Assembly: GCA_042091375.1 (NCBI GenBank) | Contig: JBELHO010000078.1 | Coordinates: 1-11,268 of the forward strand | Source: JBELHO01 sp042091375 | GTDB lineage: Bacteria > Pseudomonadota > Gammaproteobacteria > Enterobacterales > Alteromonadaceae | DNA: 11,268 nucleotides | Direction of reading: 5' to 3' | Shown here: positions 1 through 7,892 of the stretch, in pieces | Layout of the letters: every line of letters starts with the position of its first letter | Position numbering within the stretch: position 1 is the first letter of the stretch | Made by a program: the position numbers and the translations under genes | The notes under the pieces: generated by a model | What the model was told of the DNA's origin: nothing | The model's database searches: none | Seen by the model: only the letters and a program-made list of their open reading frames with translations

Positions 1-1
1 T

Positions 2-2263
2 AACTATGTTACCTATGAGTATAAGAGGATTGAGCACTCGGCCACTAATAGACAAAGTTTGACTAATAATTATGTGGTTAGTTTTTATGAAGATTCGAAT
101 CAGTTAATGTGGATGGGGACATTTTCAGGAGTGAGTGTTTGGGATCCAAACATGACATCATTTCAGCATTACAATGATGAGAGATATCCGGAAATTTCTA
201 GTAGCCTTATTATGGATTTTTCTCAACAGAGTACTGATCAAGTTTTATTTAGTACCTATGCGCAGGGACTTTACAGCTTATCTGACAAAGGCGATGTGAT
301 AACGCCTTTTCCTTATAATGCTATATTAAAAGGACGACGTATTACCTGTCATGTTATTGATGGCAATATTTTATGGGTAGGCACTCGTTCTGCAGGTTTG
401 TATAAAATCGACTTAATCACAGGCGAAAATACAAATTATCAACACAGCAGTGATGATATAAATTCGATATCCGCCAATAGTGTCACTGATATTTTTAAAG
501 ACAGTAAGGATCGTTTATGGGTTTCTACTTATCACAAAGGGTTAAATTTATTCAGCAATGGAAGGTTTACCCGTTATGAGCCCACTAAGCCATTACAAGA
601 TAGAGGTCCCAGTACTAACCACATATTACAAATTTTAGAAGATCACCAAGGGGCAATTTGGTTAGCTACCTATGGTGGAGGAATTAATAAATTTAATGCA
701 GAGGCAGGCACTTTTACTCATATATTACATAATGACGATGTAAATAACAGTTTGAGTAGTAATCAAGCTTGGTTTATATATAAAGACGGGGATAACAACC
801 TTTGGATTGGCACACAAGATGCCGGGATTAATTTTTTAGCCAGTGAAAAAATTGTAAATGAAGACTACTCTTTCAAACATCTCGATTTAAAAGATGGCAT
901 GCGGGGCCAGTCGGTATTCGCTATTACTCAAGATACTTCTGGCAGGCTTTGGTACAGTTCAACACTAGGTATTTCTAATTATTCATTAAAAACAGGTCAG
1001 TTTAAACATTTTGATAATCGTCATGGCCTGATTAACCTTGAATACAATTACGGTGCGGTATTTAATCGTGGCGATAGTATATTCTTTGGCAGCTCGAAGG
1101 GTTTTACCGGCGTTAATTTTGATAATGTGGTTGAAGATCAGAACGCTCCTTTGGTGAGAATGACAGCAATTCACAAACTCAATGAAGCTATGGTGTTTGA
1201 TACGGGCTTATCTCAATTAACATCGCTTACCTTTGACTACGATGATCAATTAATCTCATTTGATTACGTGGGGTTAAATTACCGGGCACCCAACTCAACC
1301 AATTATAAATACCGCTTATTGGGCTTTGACCAAGAGTGGATCGATGCCGGCAAGTCGCGACGGGCAACTTACACTAATTTGCCACAAGGTAATTACACTC
1401 TGCAAATTATCGCCGGTAACAACGATGATGTGTGGAGTGAGCCTTACCAGCTTGCAGTGATCATGAAGCCAGCGCCGTGGAATACATGGTGGGCTTATTT
1501 GTTATACGCGGTATTCATCGCATTGTTTTTATTGCTTTATTCTCGGCAATTAAACAAAAAATTAGTGATTGAACAACAACAAAAGGTCAATCTAACCCAA
1601 CAAGTTATCGCTAAAACTAAAGATTATCAAAATAAAAATATTGAGTTAGAGCAAGCCAATAAACAGTTAGAGAAGGCCGCTATTACCGATAAAATTACTG
1701 GGGTAAAAAGTCGACGATATTTGGATATTTATATTGAGCAAGCCAGCCAGTTAATGAATCAAATTCACCAAAATATCCTGCCTGTTCAGCGCAGTATTTT
1801 GCCACGTCTATATATATTAATGGTTGAGATAGGTGAGTTGAGTAAGGTCAATAGTAGTCAATTGATTAATTTTACCGACTTATTGCTGTACAGTCGCAAT
1901 ACCGATGACTTAGTGATCCGTTGGTCTGATGATACTTTTGCTATTATAGGTTATGAAAAAGCAAATAATATTAGTGATTTAGCAACTCGTTTAGCGGGTA
2001 GATTTGCCAGTGTATTTGATCGCGAAATGCCGATGAATATGGCCTACTCATTTTATCCTTTTAACAGGGAGCAACCTGTTGAATTGTCTTGGGATCAGGT
2101 CAGCGTGATGATTGAATTGGCCTTAAAGCTGGCTAAAAATGATCAAAACATTGCATGGTTGGGGTTATGCGCCCCCAAAATACAACCTTTTAATTACGTT
2201 GATGTGATGCAAAAAACTGATTTACTGGAATTAAAAAATAGCATAGATATCAAGCAAGGATAA
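2..2263 (+). CDS. Propeller/Y_Y_Y membrane sensor with degenerate GGDEF domain (5'-partial)
   Basis: The reading frame is open to the left edge, so the true start and any signal peptide are outside the window; a TTG at 59 lies inside the propeller and is probably not the start. Counting from that TTG, six two-component-regulator propeller repeats (LWxGT-type) are visible near residues 17-30, 103-118, 151-165, 198-212, 246-260 and 295-308. A Y_Y_Y domain follows at about 390-470 (FDYVGLNYRAP, YKYRLLGFDQEW). Then come a membrane helix at about 476-495, a coiled coil at 500-540 and a GGDEF-like domain from 541 (ITDKITGVKSRRYL). The catalytic signature is SDDTF at 623-627 after RW, and the RxxD inhibitory site is not in its usual register, so cyclic-di-GMP synthesis is unlikely. 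Family knowledge suggests a periplasmic ligand sensor, perhaps for glycans. Output by protein contact is inference. It is convergent with the hybrid kinase that follows. Confidence 0.88.
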   Translation, partial: NYVTYEYKRIEHSATNRQSLTNNYVVSFYEDSNQLMWMGTFSGVSVWDPNMTSFQHYNDERYPEISSSLIMDFSQQSTDQVLFSTYAQGLYSLSDKGDVITPFPYNAILKGRRITCHVIDGNILWVGTRSAGLYKIDLITGENTNYQHSSDDINSISANSVTDIFKDSKDRLWVSTYHKGLNLFSNGRFTRYEPTKPLQDRGPSTNHILQILEDHQGAIWLATYGGGINKFNAEAGTFTHILHNDDVNNSLSSNQAWFIYKDGDNNLWIGTQDAGINFLASEKIVNEDYSFKHLDLKDGMRGQSVFAITQDTSGRLWYSSTLGISNYSLKTGQFKHFDNRHGLINLEYNYGAVFNRGDSIFFGSSKGFTGVNFDNVVEDQNAPLVRMTAIHKLNEAMVFDTGLSQLTSLTFDYDDQLISFDYVGLNYRAPNSTNYKYRLLGFDQEWIDAGKSRRATYTNLPQGNYTLQIIAGNNDDVWSEPYQLAVIMKPAPWNTWWAYLLYAVFIALFLLLYSRQLNKKLVIEQQQKVNLTQQVIAKTKDYQNKNIELEQANKQLEKAAITDKITGVKSRRYLDIYIEQASQLMNQIHQNILPVQRSILPRLYILMVEIGELSKVNSSQLINFTDLLLYSRNTDDLVIRWSDDTFAIIGYEKANNISDLATRLAGRFASVFDREMPMNMAYSFYPFNREQPVELSWDQVSVMIELALKLAKNDQNIAWLGLCAPKIQPFNYVDVMQKTDLLELKNSIDIKQG

Positions 2264-2317
2264 ATTGACTTAAAATACAATAAGCTCGTTTACTTAGGTG
2301 TTTTATTAGCTTGCTTT

Positions 2318-2393
2318 TAGTTGCTGAAATATTTATTTCTACAATGCTAGTTGTGGCAGTATTTATTTCTGTAATGTTAGTTGCGGCAGTATT
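2318..2393. repeat. Degenerate 30-bp tandem repeat between convergent 3' ends
   Basis: Two 30-bp copies at 2318-2347 and 2348-2377 match at 23 of 30 positions, with a shared core TATTTATTTCT. A third partial copy at 2378-2393 matches copy 2 at 15 of 16 positions and runs into the stop codon of the minus-strand kinase gene. The array fills over half of the 128-bp gap between the two genes. I see no convincing hairpin plus T-tract terminator in this gap. The role is unknown; slippage-generated spacer DNA is the simplest reading. Confidence 0.7.
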
Positions 2394-5300
2394 AGTTAGC
2401 TACTTGACTGTGAGTTTGTTGGTATTGTTTAGGCGTACATTGATAAGACTCTTTAAAACAACGACCAAAATAGGTTTGTGAGGAAAAGCCAACATCCATA
2501 GCAATACGACCTATTTGCGCACCACTTTTCAATAAATTTTGCGCTTTAACCAAGCGGAATTCTTTAATATAGTTGTTAGGAGTAATACCCAGCAACACCT
2601 TAATTTTTCTTTGCAATTGTCTTTCACTAATGGCCATTTCATTGGCTAATTGCTGACTGCCAAGTTCAGTGTCTGTGTACATTTTAGCAATGATAGTTTC
2701 AAGTTTTTCGAGAAATACTTCATCTTTCGATTGGCAAGGTTCATCATCACAGGTGAGTTCTGATAATTTACTGACACTATTTTGTTTGCGGCTTTGCTTT
2801 TGATCTACCACAAATTGCTGTAAATAGTTTTGTTGTAATTGCAACCGATTGTCAATCAGATTTTCTATGCGTATAAGTAGCTCTTGTTGATTAAAAGGCT
2901 TACTCAAGTATTCATCGGCTTTAAGATTTAATCCGTGTAAACGACTGTCAAGATCTGAACGAGCCGTTAATAAAATAATTGGAATATGGGCGGTGATTTC
3001 CATTTGTTTAATTTGTTTTAACACCTCAAAACCATCTATACCACTGAGCATAATGTCACAGACAATAAGATCGGGAATAAACTCTTTGGCCATGCTAATA
3101 CCGAGTTCACCACTAGCACTTAATAGACAGTGGTATTGTTGCTCTATCACTTGCCTAATGTGATTTTGCATATCGATATTGTCCTCTATGACTAAAACCA
3201 CATGCTCTGATTGATTGTTTAACTGTTTATTGATTGGCTTCTGTTCAGCTAATAGCGAAGAAACTTCATGCTCAGATAAGCCTATAGGCAGTTTCTCCTC
3301 TTTAATTGCAGGAGTCGCTAAAGGAATAGACAAAGAAAATTTACTGCCTTGGTTATACTCACTGACTAAATTAATACGCCATTGGTGTGCTTTAACCAAT
3401 TCGTTGACAAGCGATAAGCCAATACCTACACCAAAGATACCTTGGTTTTTTTGATCGTCGGCACGTTGAAAGCGTTCAAAAATTTTAGCTTGTGAGGCTT
3501 TTTCTATACCAATACCATTATCAATAATATCTAGTATGATGGTGTCGTATTCAAGGTAGGCATTGACCTTGATATTGCCGCCAACTTGAGTGTACTTTAT
3601 TGCATTAGCGAGTAAATTAAAGAGGATCTTTTCAAATGCTTGAGGATCGCATTCCAGCCATAAATTTTCGGGGATATTGGCTGAAAATGTCAACTGACTC
3701 TGCTCGGCCAAACGCGCAAAGGAATCAATCGGCATAGCCATTAACGTGGTTAATTTAAACGGCGATAAAGTTAATTGTGGGTTATCAGATAATCGTGATA
3801 ATTCCAATAACTGTTCAACCATTCTAACTAAGCGCAAGCCATTTGTTTTGGCCGTTGTCAACTCTTTGCTTTCCTCGATATCGTTAGATTTCGACAGGTA
3901 GCGATCAAGCACACCATTAATAATAGTCAATGGCGTTCTAAACTCGTGGGAAATATTGGCAATAAATTTATCTTTGTGATCTAGGGCTTGTTTCTCAGCT
4001 CTTTTTCTCGCGGTTAAATTAATAAAAGTAATAACAATTAATGGCTTATCTTCTCTTTCTGCCCACTGTACTTCTGCTTGCACCGGAAATTCAGTGTGAT
4101 CACTGCGCCTGGCATTACACTCAACAGAAATACCTACTTCTTTTCGTTGCAGAGAATAAACATTGCTTTTGTAATCAAAGAAGTAATGCATTTGATCATC
4201 GGGTGAAAAAAACATATTTACTTTAGTACCGATGAGCTCATGCTCTAAATACTGAAATAATTGCACTGCCGCAGGGTTACCCGATAATACTTCACCGTCA
4301 ATACTGGTAGTTAGAATGGCATTGTTTGATACTTTAACAATGGCTTTGTCTTCACTGTTAATCAGAGAATTGGATAAATTGTGGTTGAGTTGACCTAGCT
4401 CCTGCTGCGCCTGATCCATATGAGATAATTGGCTTTTAAATTTTAAAGTGTATAGCCTTTTGCTCTGGGTGATGACCGTAATATACAAAACGACAATAAT
4501 TAACCAAACACCGACAACTACAGAATGCCAATAGTCATGGGTAATATAGTCGAATTCTTGCTCAAGCCCAATAATATGAAAACCGCAAATAACAAAGGTT
4601 AACAATAAGATATAAAGCTCAGGATAAGTCTGTCGCTTGGCAAGCACCGCGGGTTGTTGTTCATTTAAAGAAACATTGGTGGCCAGTATCAGCATACAAT
4701 AAGGTAAAAGTTTGAGTAAATTATATTCACTGGCTTGATTGAAAACCAATGAACTCGTCGCAGGGAAATAAATAAATATGTTATCTAACAAAATAGCGAA
4801 AGCAGCTAGAGCCAATATGCCATAGGTTTTAAACCAAAAAGTATTTTTACAAGACAGTGTGTATAAGGTTAAGCGGAACAGTATTAAGGCGGTAATAGCA
4901 ATATTAAAGATGGCTGATGATAATTGAATAGTGGCATTATCATCAGAGAATTCCATGGGTAATAAAATAAAATATCCGAACAGAATAAGGGTGAAGAAAA
5001 TCGCCGGTACTCGTCCACTGATGTATTTACTGTAACGGGCATCACTTAAATGCGGCGTGGTTTCAATGGCCAACAAAATAAAAAAATAACTAAATAGCGA
5101 TGAAAAATTGAGTAATAAAGTAGCGGATTTCCCTTCAAAAAATGAGATAAACACACTGGACATAAACGCCCCTAATACCGCAAGTATTAAGAATTGCCAA
5201 AATAGGCGCAACATTTTTGAACGTGTTTTAAGGTAGGCAAAGACGACAAATATCACACTGATTATTTGTAAAATAGTGACTAATAACATAGTTGTTATAT

Positions 5301-5397
5301 TACCCACCTGAGTTTCTTGCCCCGTCATCAATACAAACGGGGCAAAAGTAATAATCAAACTCAACAGCAGAGCCAATTTTTTTAATGTTATATGCAA
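2392..5397 (-). CDS. Membrane hybrid histidine kinase-receiver-AraC regulator (one-protein two-component system)
   Basis: The 1001-residue protein carries sensor, kinase, receiver and DNA-binding output in one chain. Residues 1-310 hold about eight to ten hydrophobic helices with little periplasmic domain. A PAS domain spans about 352-465 and runs into the HisKA box FIANISHEFRTPL, with phospho-acceptor H484. The ATPase domain shows the N box (N594/N598), DNGIG at 626-630, FERF at 640-643 and GVGIGL at 656-661. The receiver has acidic E738/D739, phospho-acceptor D781, T811 and K833. An AraC-type double HTH fills about 893-995 (QLANEMAISERQLQR; IAMDVGFSSQTYFGRCFKE). All catalytic residues are present, so it should be active. 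The start is uncertain: the TTG at 5397 is the only standard start codon after the upstream in-frame stop (5455-5457), its Shine-Dalgarno is weak (GGA nine bases upstream), and the first internal ATG is inside a helix. Its targets are unknown. Confidence 0.9.
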   Translation of the reverse strand: MHITLKKLALLLSLIITFAPFVLMTGQETQVGNITTMLLVTILQIISVIFVVFAYLKTRSKMLRLFWQFLILAVLGAFMSSVFISFFEGKSATLLLNFSSLFSYFFILLAIETTPHLSDARYSKYISGRVPAIFFTLILFGYFILLPMEFSDDNATIQLSSAIFNIAITALILFRLTLYTLSCKNTFWFKTYGILALAAFAILLDNIFIYFPATSSLVFNQASEYNLLKLLPYCMLILATNVSLNEQQPAVLAKRQTYPELYILLLTFVICGFHIIGLEQEFDYITHDYWHSVVVGVWLIIVVLYITVITQSKRLYTLKFKSQLSHMDQAQQELGQLNHNLSNSLINSEDKAIVKVSNNAILTTSIDGEVLSGNPAAVQLFQYLEHELIGTKVNMFFSPDDQMHYFFDYKSNVYSLQRKEVGISVECNARRSDHTEFPVQAEVQWAEREDKPLIVITFINLTARKRAEKQALDHKDKFIANISHEFRTPLTIINGVLDRYLSKSNDIEESKELTTAKTNGLRLVRMVEQLLELSRLSDNPQLTLSPFKLTTLMAMPIDSFARLAEQSQLTFSANIPENLWLECDPQAFEKILFNLLANAIKYTQVGGNIKVNAYLEYDTIILDIIDNGIGIEKASQAKIFERFQRADDQKNQGIFGVGIGLSLVNELVKAHQWRINLVSEYNQGSKFSLSIPLATPAIKEEKLPIGLSEHEVSSLLAEQKPINKQLNNQSEHVVLVIEDNIDMQNHIRQVIEQQYHCLLSASGELGISMAKEFIPDLIVCDIMLSGIDGFEVLKQIKQMEITAHIPIILLTARSDLDSRLHGLNLKADEYLSKPFNQQELLIRIENLIDNRLQLQQNYLQQFVVDQKQSRKQNSVSKLSELTCDDEPCQSKDEVFLEKLETIIAKMYTDTELGSQQLANEMAISERQLQRKIKVLLGITPNNYIKEFRLVKAQNLLKSGAQIGRIAMDVGFSSQTYFGRCFKESYQCTPKQYQQTHSQVAN

Positions 5398-5692
5398 AAC
5401 AATATGTCCAGAGTTTCTAGGCTTTATTATTATATTTACGCCGGTTCTATTGGCTTATTGTTGACTCCTTAGATAGATTGAGTATACAGGAAATTCATTA
5501 TTCATAAATAAAATTTGTAATCTTGTCCAATAATACCAACCCATTTCAATTCTGAAGCGATTGATGAATTTGTGTTAGATGCGGTATTCATTGCCGAACA
5601 CTGTGATTATTTTTGTGTGCTATATACCATCTATTCAATGCTTTTGACCGTAATTAAATAGATTCATTGCACATTGAGTTTACTTATATTAA
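5398..5692. other. Left part of the divergent intergenic region
   Basis: No gene is supported here. On the minus strand TATACT (plus-strand 5481-5486) could be a -10 for the hybrid kinase with a leader of about 77 bases, but no good -35 stands at 16-18 bp, so this is weak. An imperfect palindrome lies at 5532-5588 (AATACC...GGTATT outside, CAATTC...GAATTTG inside). A stop-free plus-strand frame of 46 codons at 5521-5658 lacks an early start codon. Confidence 0.4.
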
Positions 5693-5754
5693 TTGTCATT
5701 AATCAGTCTTATTTCAGTCATGAATGGTTAATTTAAAAGTCATCAATCTGTAAT
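5693..5754 (+). promoter_or_regulatory. Candidate Pho box array (PhoB half-sites at 11-bp spacing)
   Basis: Heptamers resembling the PhoB half-site CTGTCAT sit in one 11-bp register: TTGTCAT at 5693, CAGTCTT at 5704, CAGTCAT at 5715, a decayed GGTTAAT at 5726, AAGTCAT at 5737 and CTGTAAT at 5748. The spacers TAAT, ATTT and CAAT are AT-rich, as in the known enterobacterial Pho box (two 7-bp direct repeats separated by 4 bp). Identity to the half-site is 5 or 6 of 7 for five units. The array ends 54 bp before the lipoprotein ATG, the expected place for an activator-dependent promoter. That PhoB binds here is inference from pattern only. Confidence 0.6.
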
Positions 5755-5761
5755 GTGCTCT

Positions 5762-5770
5762 TACTATTTT
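5762..5770 (+). promoter_or_regulatory. Possible -10 element for the collagen-stalk lipoprotein gene
   Basis: TACTAT at 5762-5767 (4 of 6 to TATAAT) or TATTTT at 5765-5770 (4 of 6) begins 7 or 10 bp after the last Pho-box-like unit. There is no clear -35, as is usual for PhoB-activated promoters. The implied leader is about 30-35 bases and contains AGAAGG at 5796-5801, seven bases before the ATG. Confidence 0.4.
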
Positions 5771-5808
5771 ATTGTTTTTTTTAAATAACAATAATAGAAG
5801 GCATAGCA

Positions 5809-7746
5809 ATGAAAAAAACAAACTCATACAAGCTCAGCTTAATCGCATTAATAACAGCAGCGACATTAGCTGGTTGTAGTTTGGATGGTGATGATGGAGC
5901 ACCTGGGGTTAATGGTCTACAAGGTGAGCAAGGACCTCAGGGAGAAACTGGTGCAACTGGTCCAACGGGTGCTAACGGTGCTAATGGTGCTAATGGTGCT
6001 AATGGTGCTAACGGTCAAGCAGGTAATGATGGTAAAAGCTTACCACGTGAATTGTCTATTGAAGTAGTAGGACGTTTTGCTACTGGTGCATATGGCAAAA
6101 GTGCTGCTGAAATAGTGCAATTTCACAAAAGCTCTAATTCTGCCTTTGCTATTAATGGTGATGCAAATCAGATTGAAGTGATCAGTTTGGCTAACCTAGG
6201 TAATACTGCTGTTAGTTCGCCTGTGTCTGATCAAAGTCTCTCTTCCAATGCCTTTACTTTTCCTGCTGAAGTGACCGTACTAGATGACCTAGGCGCAGAA
6301 AAAAACATCTCTCTTGGCGGGGTAAATTCTATCGCCATTCACGATGATGTTATGGTCATTGCAGTTGCCGCTAACGTTAAACAAGACAATGGTGTTGTAC
6401 TGTTTTACACCCTTGATCAACAAGGACAAGGTACTTATATTAAAGCCGTTGAAGTCGGTGCTTTACCCGATATGGTTACTGTTACACCTGATGGCGCTAA
6501 AGTACTGGTTGCCAATGAAGGAGAGCCTGCTTCTGATTACAGCGTTGATCCCGAAGGCTCCATTTCAGTTATCGAAATGGCAAACAATGTGCCAGCCGAT
6601 GTTGCTAAATCTATCAACATGACCACAGATATGGTGTTTTCTGATGATAACCTCGATGCTGAAGATTATGATACTGATGCCAAACGCATGGCATTACTAA
6701 CAGGTTATGGCGTTAAATTTGCGGGTCCAGCAGGCAATACTGTCGCTAAAGACTTAGAGCCGGAATACATAGTGACGTCAAGCGATAGTAAAATGGCTTA
6801 TGTTTCACTGCAAGAAAACAATGCGATTGGCATTATTGATTTAGATGATTTAACCATTGAAGTCAAAGCACTTGGTTACAAAGATTGGGGACAGTATCAA
6901 TTAGATTTCACCAATAAAGATGAGGTTCCTAGCTTCAAGAGCATTGACGGTTTATACGGTATGTATCAGCCTGATTCACTAGCATCTTATACTTGGAATA
7001 ACGCCACCTTCATCGTTTCAGCTAATGAAGGTGATGCGCGTGATTATGATCAATATTCTGAGGAAGTGCGCGTGGCTGACATCATCGATCCCGATGAATT
7101 AAATATGTCTTTGTCTACACAATTGCAGTCGCAATACGATCAATCAGGTGGTGATGATTACTTGGGACGATTAAAAATAACCACTGTGTTAGGTGATGCT
7201 GATCAAGATCAAGAGTTTGAAAAACTCTATGCTTATGGTGGTCGTTCATTTTCCATATGGGATCAAAATGCTAACCTTGTGTTCGATTCAGGTGATGATT
7301 TTGGCAAAATATCTTCTGCTATTTTAGGCAATAATTTTAACGCTGCGCACACCGAAAACAAAGGAGATAACCGCTCTGATGATAAAGGGGGTGAGCCAGA
7401 AGCTGTAGATGTAGGGGTGATCGAAGGCAGAACATACGCATTTATTGGTCTAGAGCGTTCAGGTGACTTATTTATTTACGATATCACCAACCCATTTAAT
7501 ACCGCGTTTGTTAACCATTATAACAACAGAGACTTTGCTGTTGATTACGAACTAGACGACGATTTAGATAACCCGTGTGATGTCAATGAAGGCATGGATT
7601 GTACTGATATAGCGATGGCTGGTGATCTCGGGCCGGAAAGCATTAAATTTGTTGCTGCTCAAGATAGTCCAAATAACAACCCGCTGTTAATTATAGGCAA
7701 TGAAGTGTCAGGTACAGTAACTGTCTATCAAGTCACTGAGCTGTAG
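5809..7746 (+). CDS. Collagen-stalk, choice-of-anchor I beta-propeller lipoprotein
   Basis: The 645-residue exported lipoprotein starts at an ATG with a good ribosome-binding site (AGAAGG, 7-base spacing). A type II signal peptide ends in the lipobox LAGC, with C23 as lipid site; Ser at +2 predicts outer-membrane sorting. Seventeen unbroken Gly-X-Y triplets (residues 27-77) form a short collagen-like stalk with five identical Gly-Ala-Asn units. The rest matches the choice-of-anchor I beta-propeller family: VANEGEP at 234-240, ANEGDARDYDQY at 405-416, GGRSFSIWD at 477-485, KGGEPEAVDVG at 526-536 and NEVSG at 631-635. The only other cysteines, C590 and C597, flank an acidic loop and could form a disulfide. 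Family members often accompany or fuse to phosphatase/nucleotidase domains, but none is present here and no catalytic activity can be claimed. It appears monocistronic, bounded by a Pho-box-like array and a strong terminator. Confidence 0.85.
   Translation: MKKTNSYKLSLIALITAATLAGCSLDGDDGAPGVNGLQGEQGPQGETGATGPTGANGANGANGANGANGQAGNDGKSLPRELSIEVVGRFATGAYGKSAAEIVQFHKSSNSAFAINGDANQIEVISLANLGNTAVSSPVSDQSLSSNAFTFPAEVTVLDDLGAEKNISLGGVNSIAIHDDVMVIAVAANVKQDNGVVLFYTLDQQGQGTYIKAVEVGALPDMVTVTPDGAKVLVANEGEPASDYSVDPEGSISVIEMANNVPADVAKSINMTTDMVFSDDNLDAEDYDTDAKRMALLTGYGVKFAGPAGNTVAKDLEPEYIVTSSDSKMAYVSLQENNAIGIIDLDDLTIEVKALGYKDWGQYQLDFTNKDEVPSFKSIDGLYGMYQPDSLASYTWNNATFIVSANEGDARDYDQYSEEVRVADIIDPDELNMSLSTQLQSQYDQSGGDDYLGRLKITTVLGDADQDQEFEKLYAYGGRSFSIWDQNANLVFDSGDDFGKISSAILGNNFNAAHTENKGDNRSDDKGGEPEAVDVGVIEGRTYAFIGLERSGDLFIYDITNPFNTAFVNHYNNRDFAVDYELDDDLDNPCDVNEGMDCTDIAMAGDLGPESIKFVAAQDSPNNNPLLIIGNEVSGTVTVYQVTEL
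5968..6012 (+). repeat. 9-bp tandem repeat encoding (Gly-Ala-Asn)5
   Basis: Five consecutive GGTGCTAAY units encode residues 54-68 of the collagen-like stalk. They differ only in the last base (C in the first and last, T in the middle three). Near-identical DNA suggests recent expansion by slippage. Unit gain or loss would keep the frame and change stalk length by three residues per unit. Confidence 0.9.
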
Positions 7747-7788
7747 TAACTTGTCAAAATCTCAATGATTTAAACCATTGTGTTTGAT

Positions 7789-7827
7789 AATAGGTTAGCT
7801 TGTTATTTCAAGTTAACCTATTTTTTT
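7789..7827 (+). terminator. Intrinsic terminator of the lipoprotein gene
   Basis: A 14-bp stem (arms 7789-7802 and 7809-7822) with one G-T wobble and a 6-base TTATTT loop is followed by a run of seven T at 7821-7827. It starts 43 bp after the lipoprotein stop. The other strand lacks a T-tract after the stem, so it mainly serves the plus strand. No separate terminator is obvious for the convergent kinase gene ending at 7893. Confidence 0.88.
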
Positions 7828-7892
7828 ATGAAAAATAGCCTTTGTCAAATAGCCTTAATTAGCTTGTCTGTTGACGGATAAGGTTTTACTAG

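Noticed and set aside
1547..2263. Calling the propeller protein an active diguanylate cyclase
   Set aside because: The GGDEF signature is SDDTF, lacking the glycines needed for GTP binding.
2281..2316. AAGCT...AGCTT hairpin with following T-rich bases as terminator for the propeller gene
   Set aside because: The stem is only 5-6 bp with a loop over 20 bases and a broken T run; too weak to call.
5521..5658. Possible small protein of 46 codons on the plus strand
   Set aside because: No usable start codon before the last ten codons, no ribosome-binding site and no recognisable motif.
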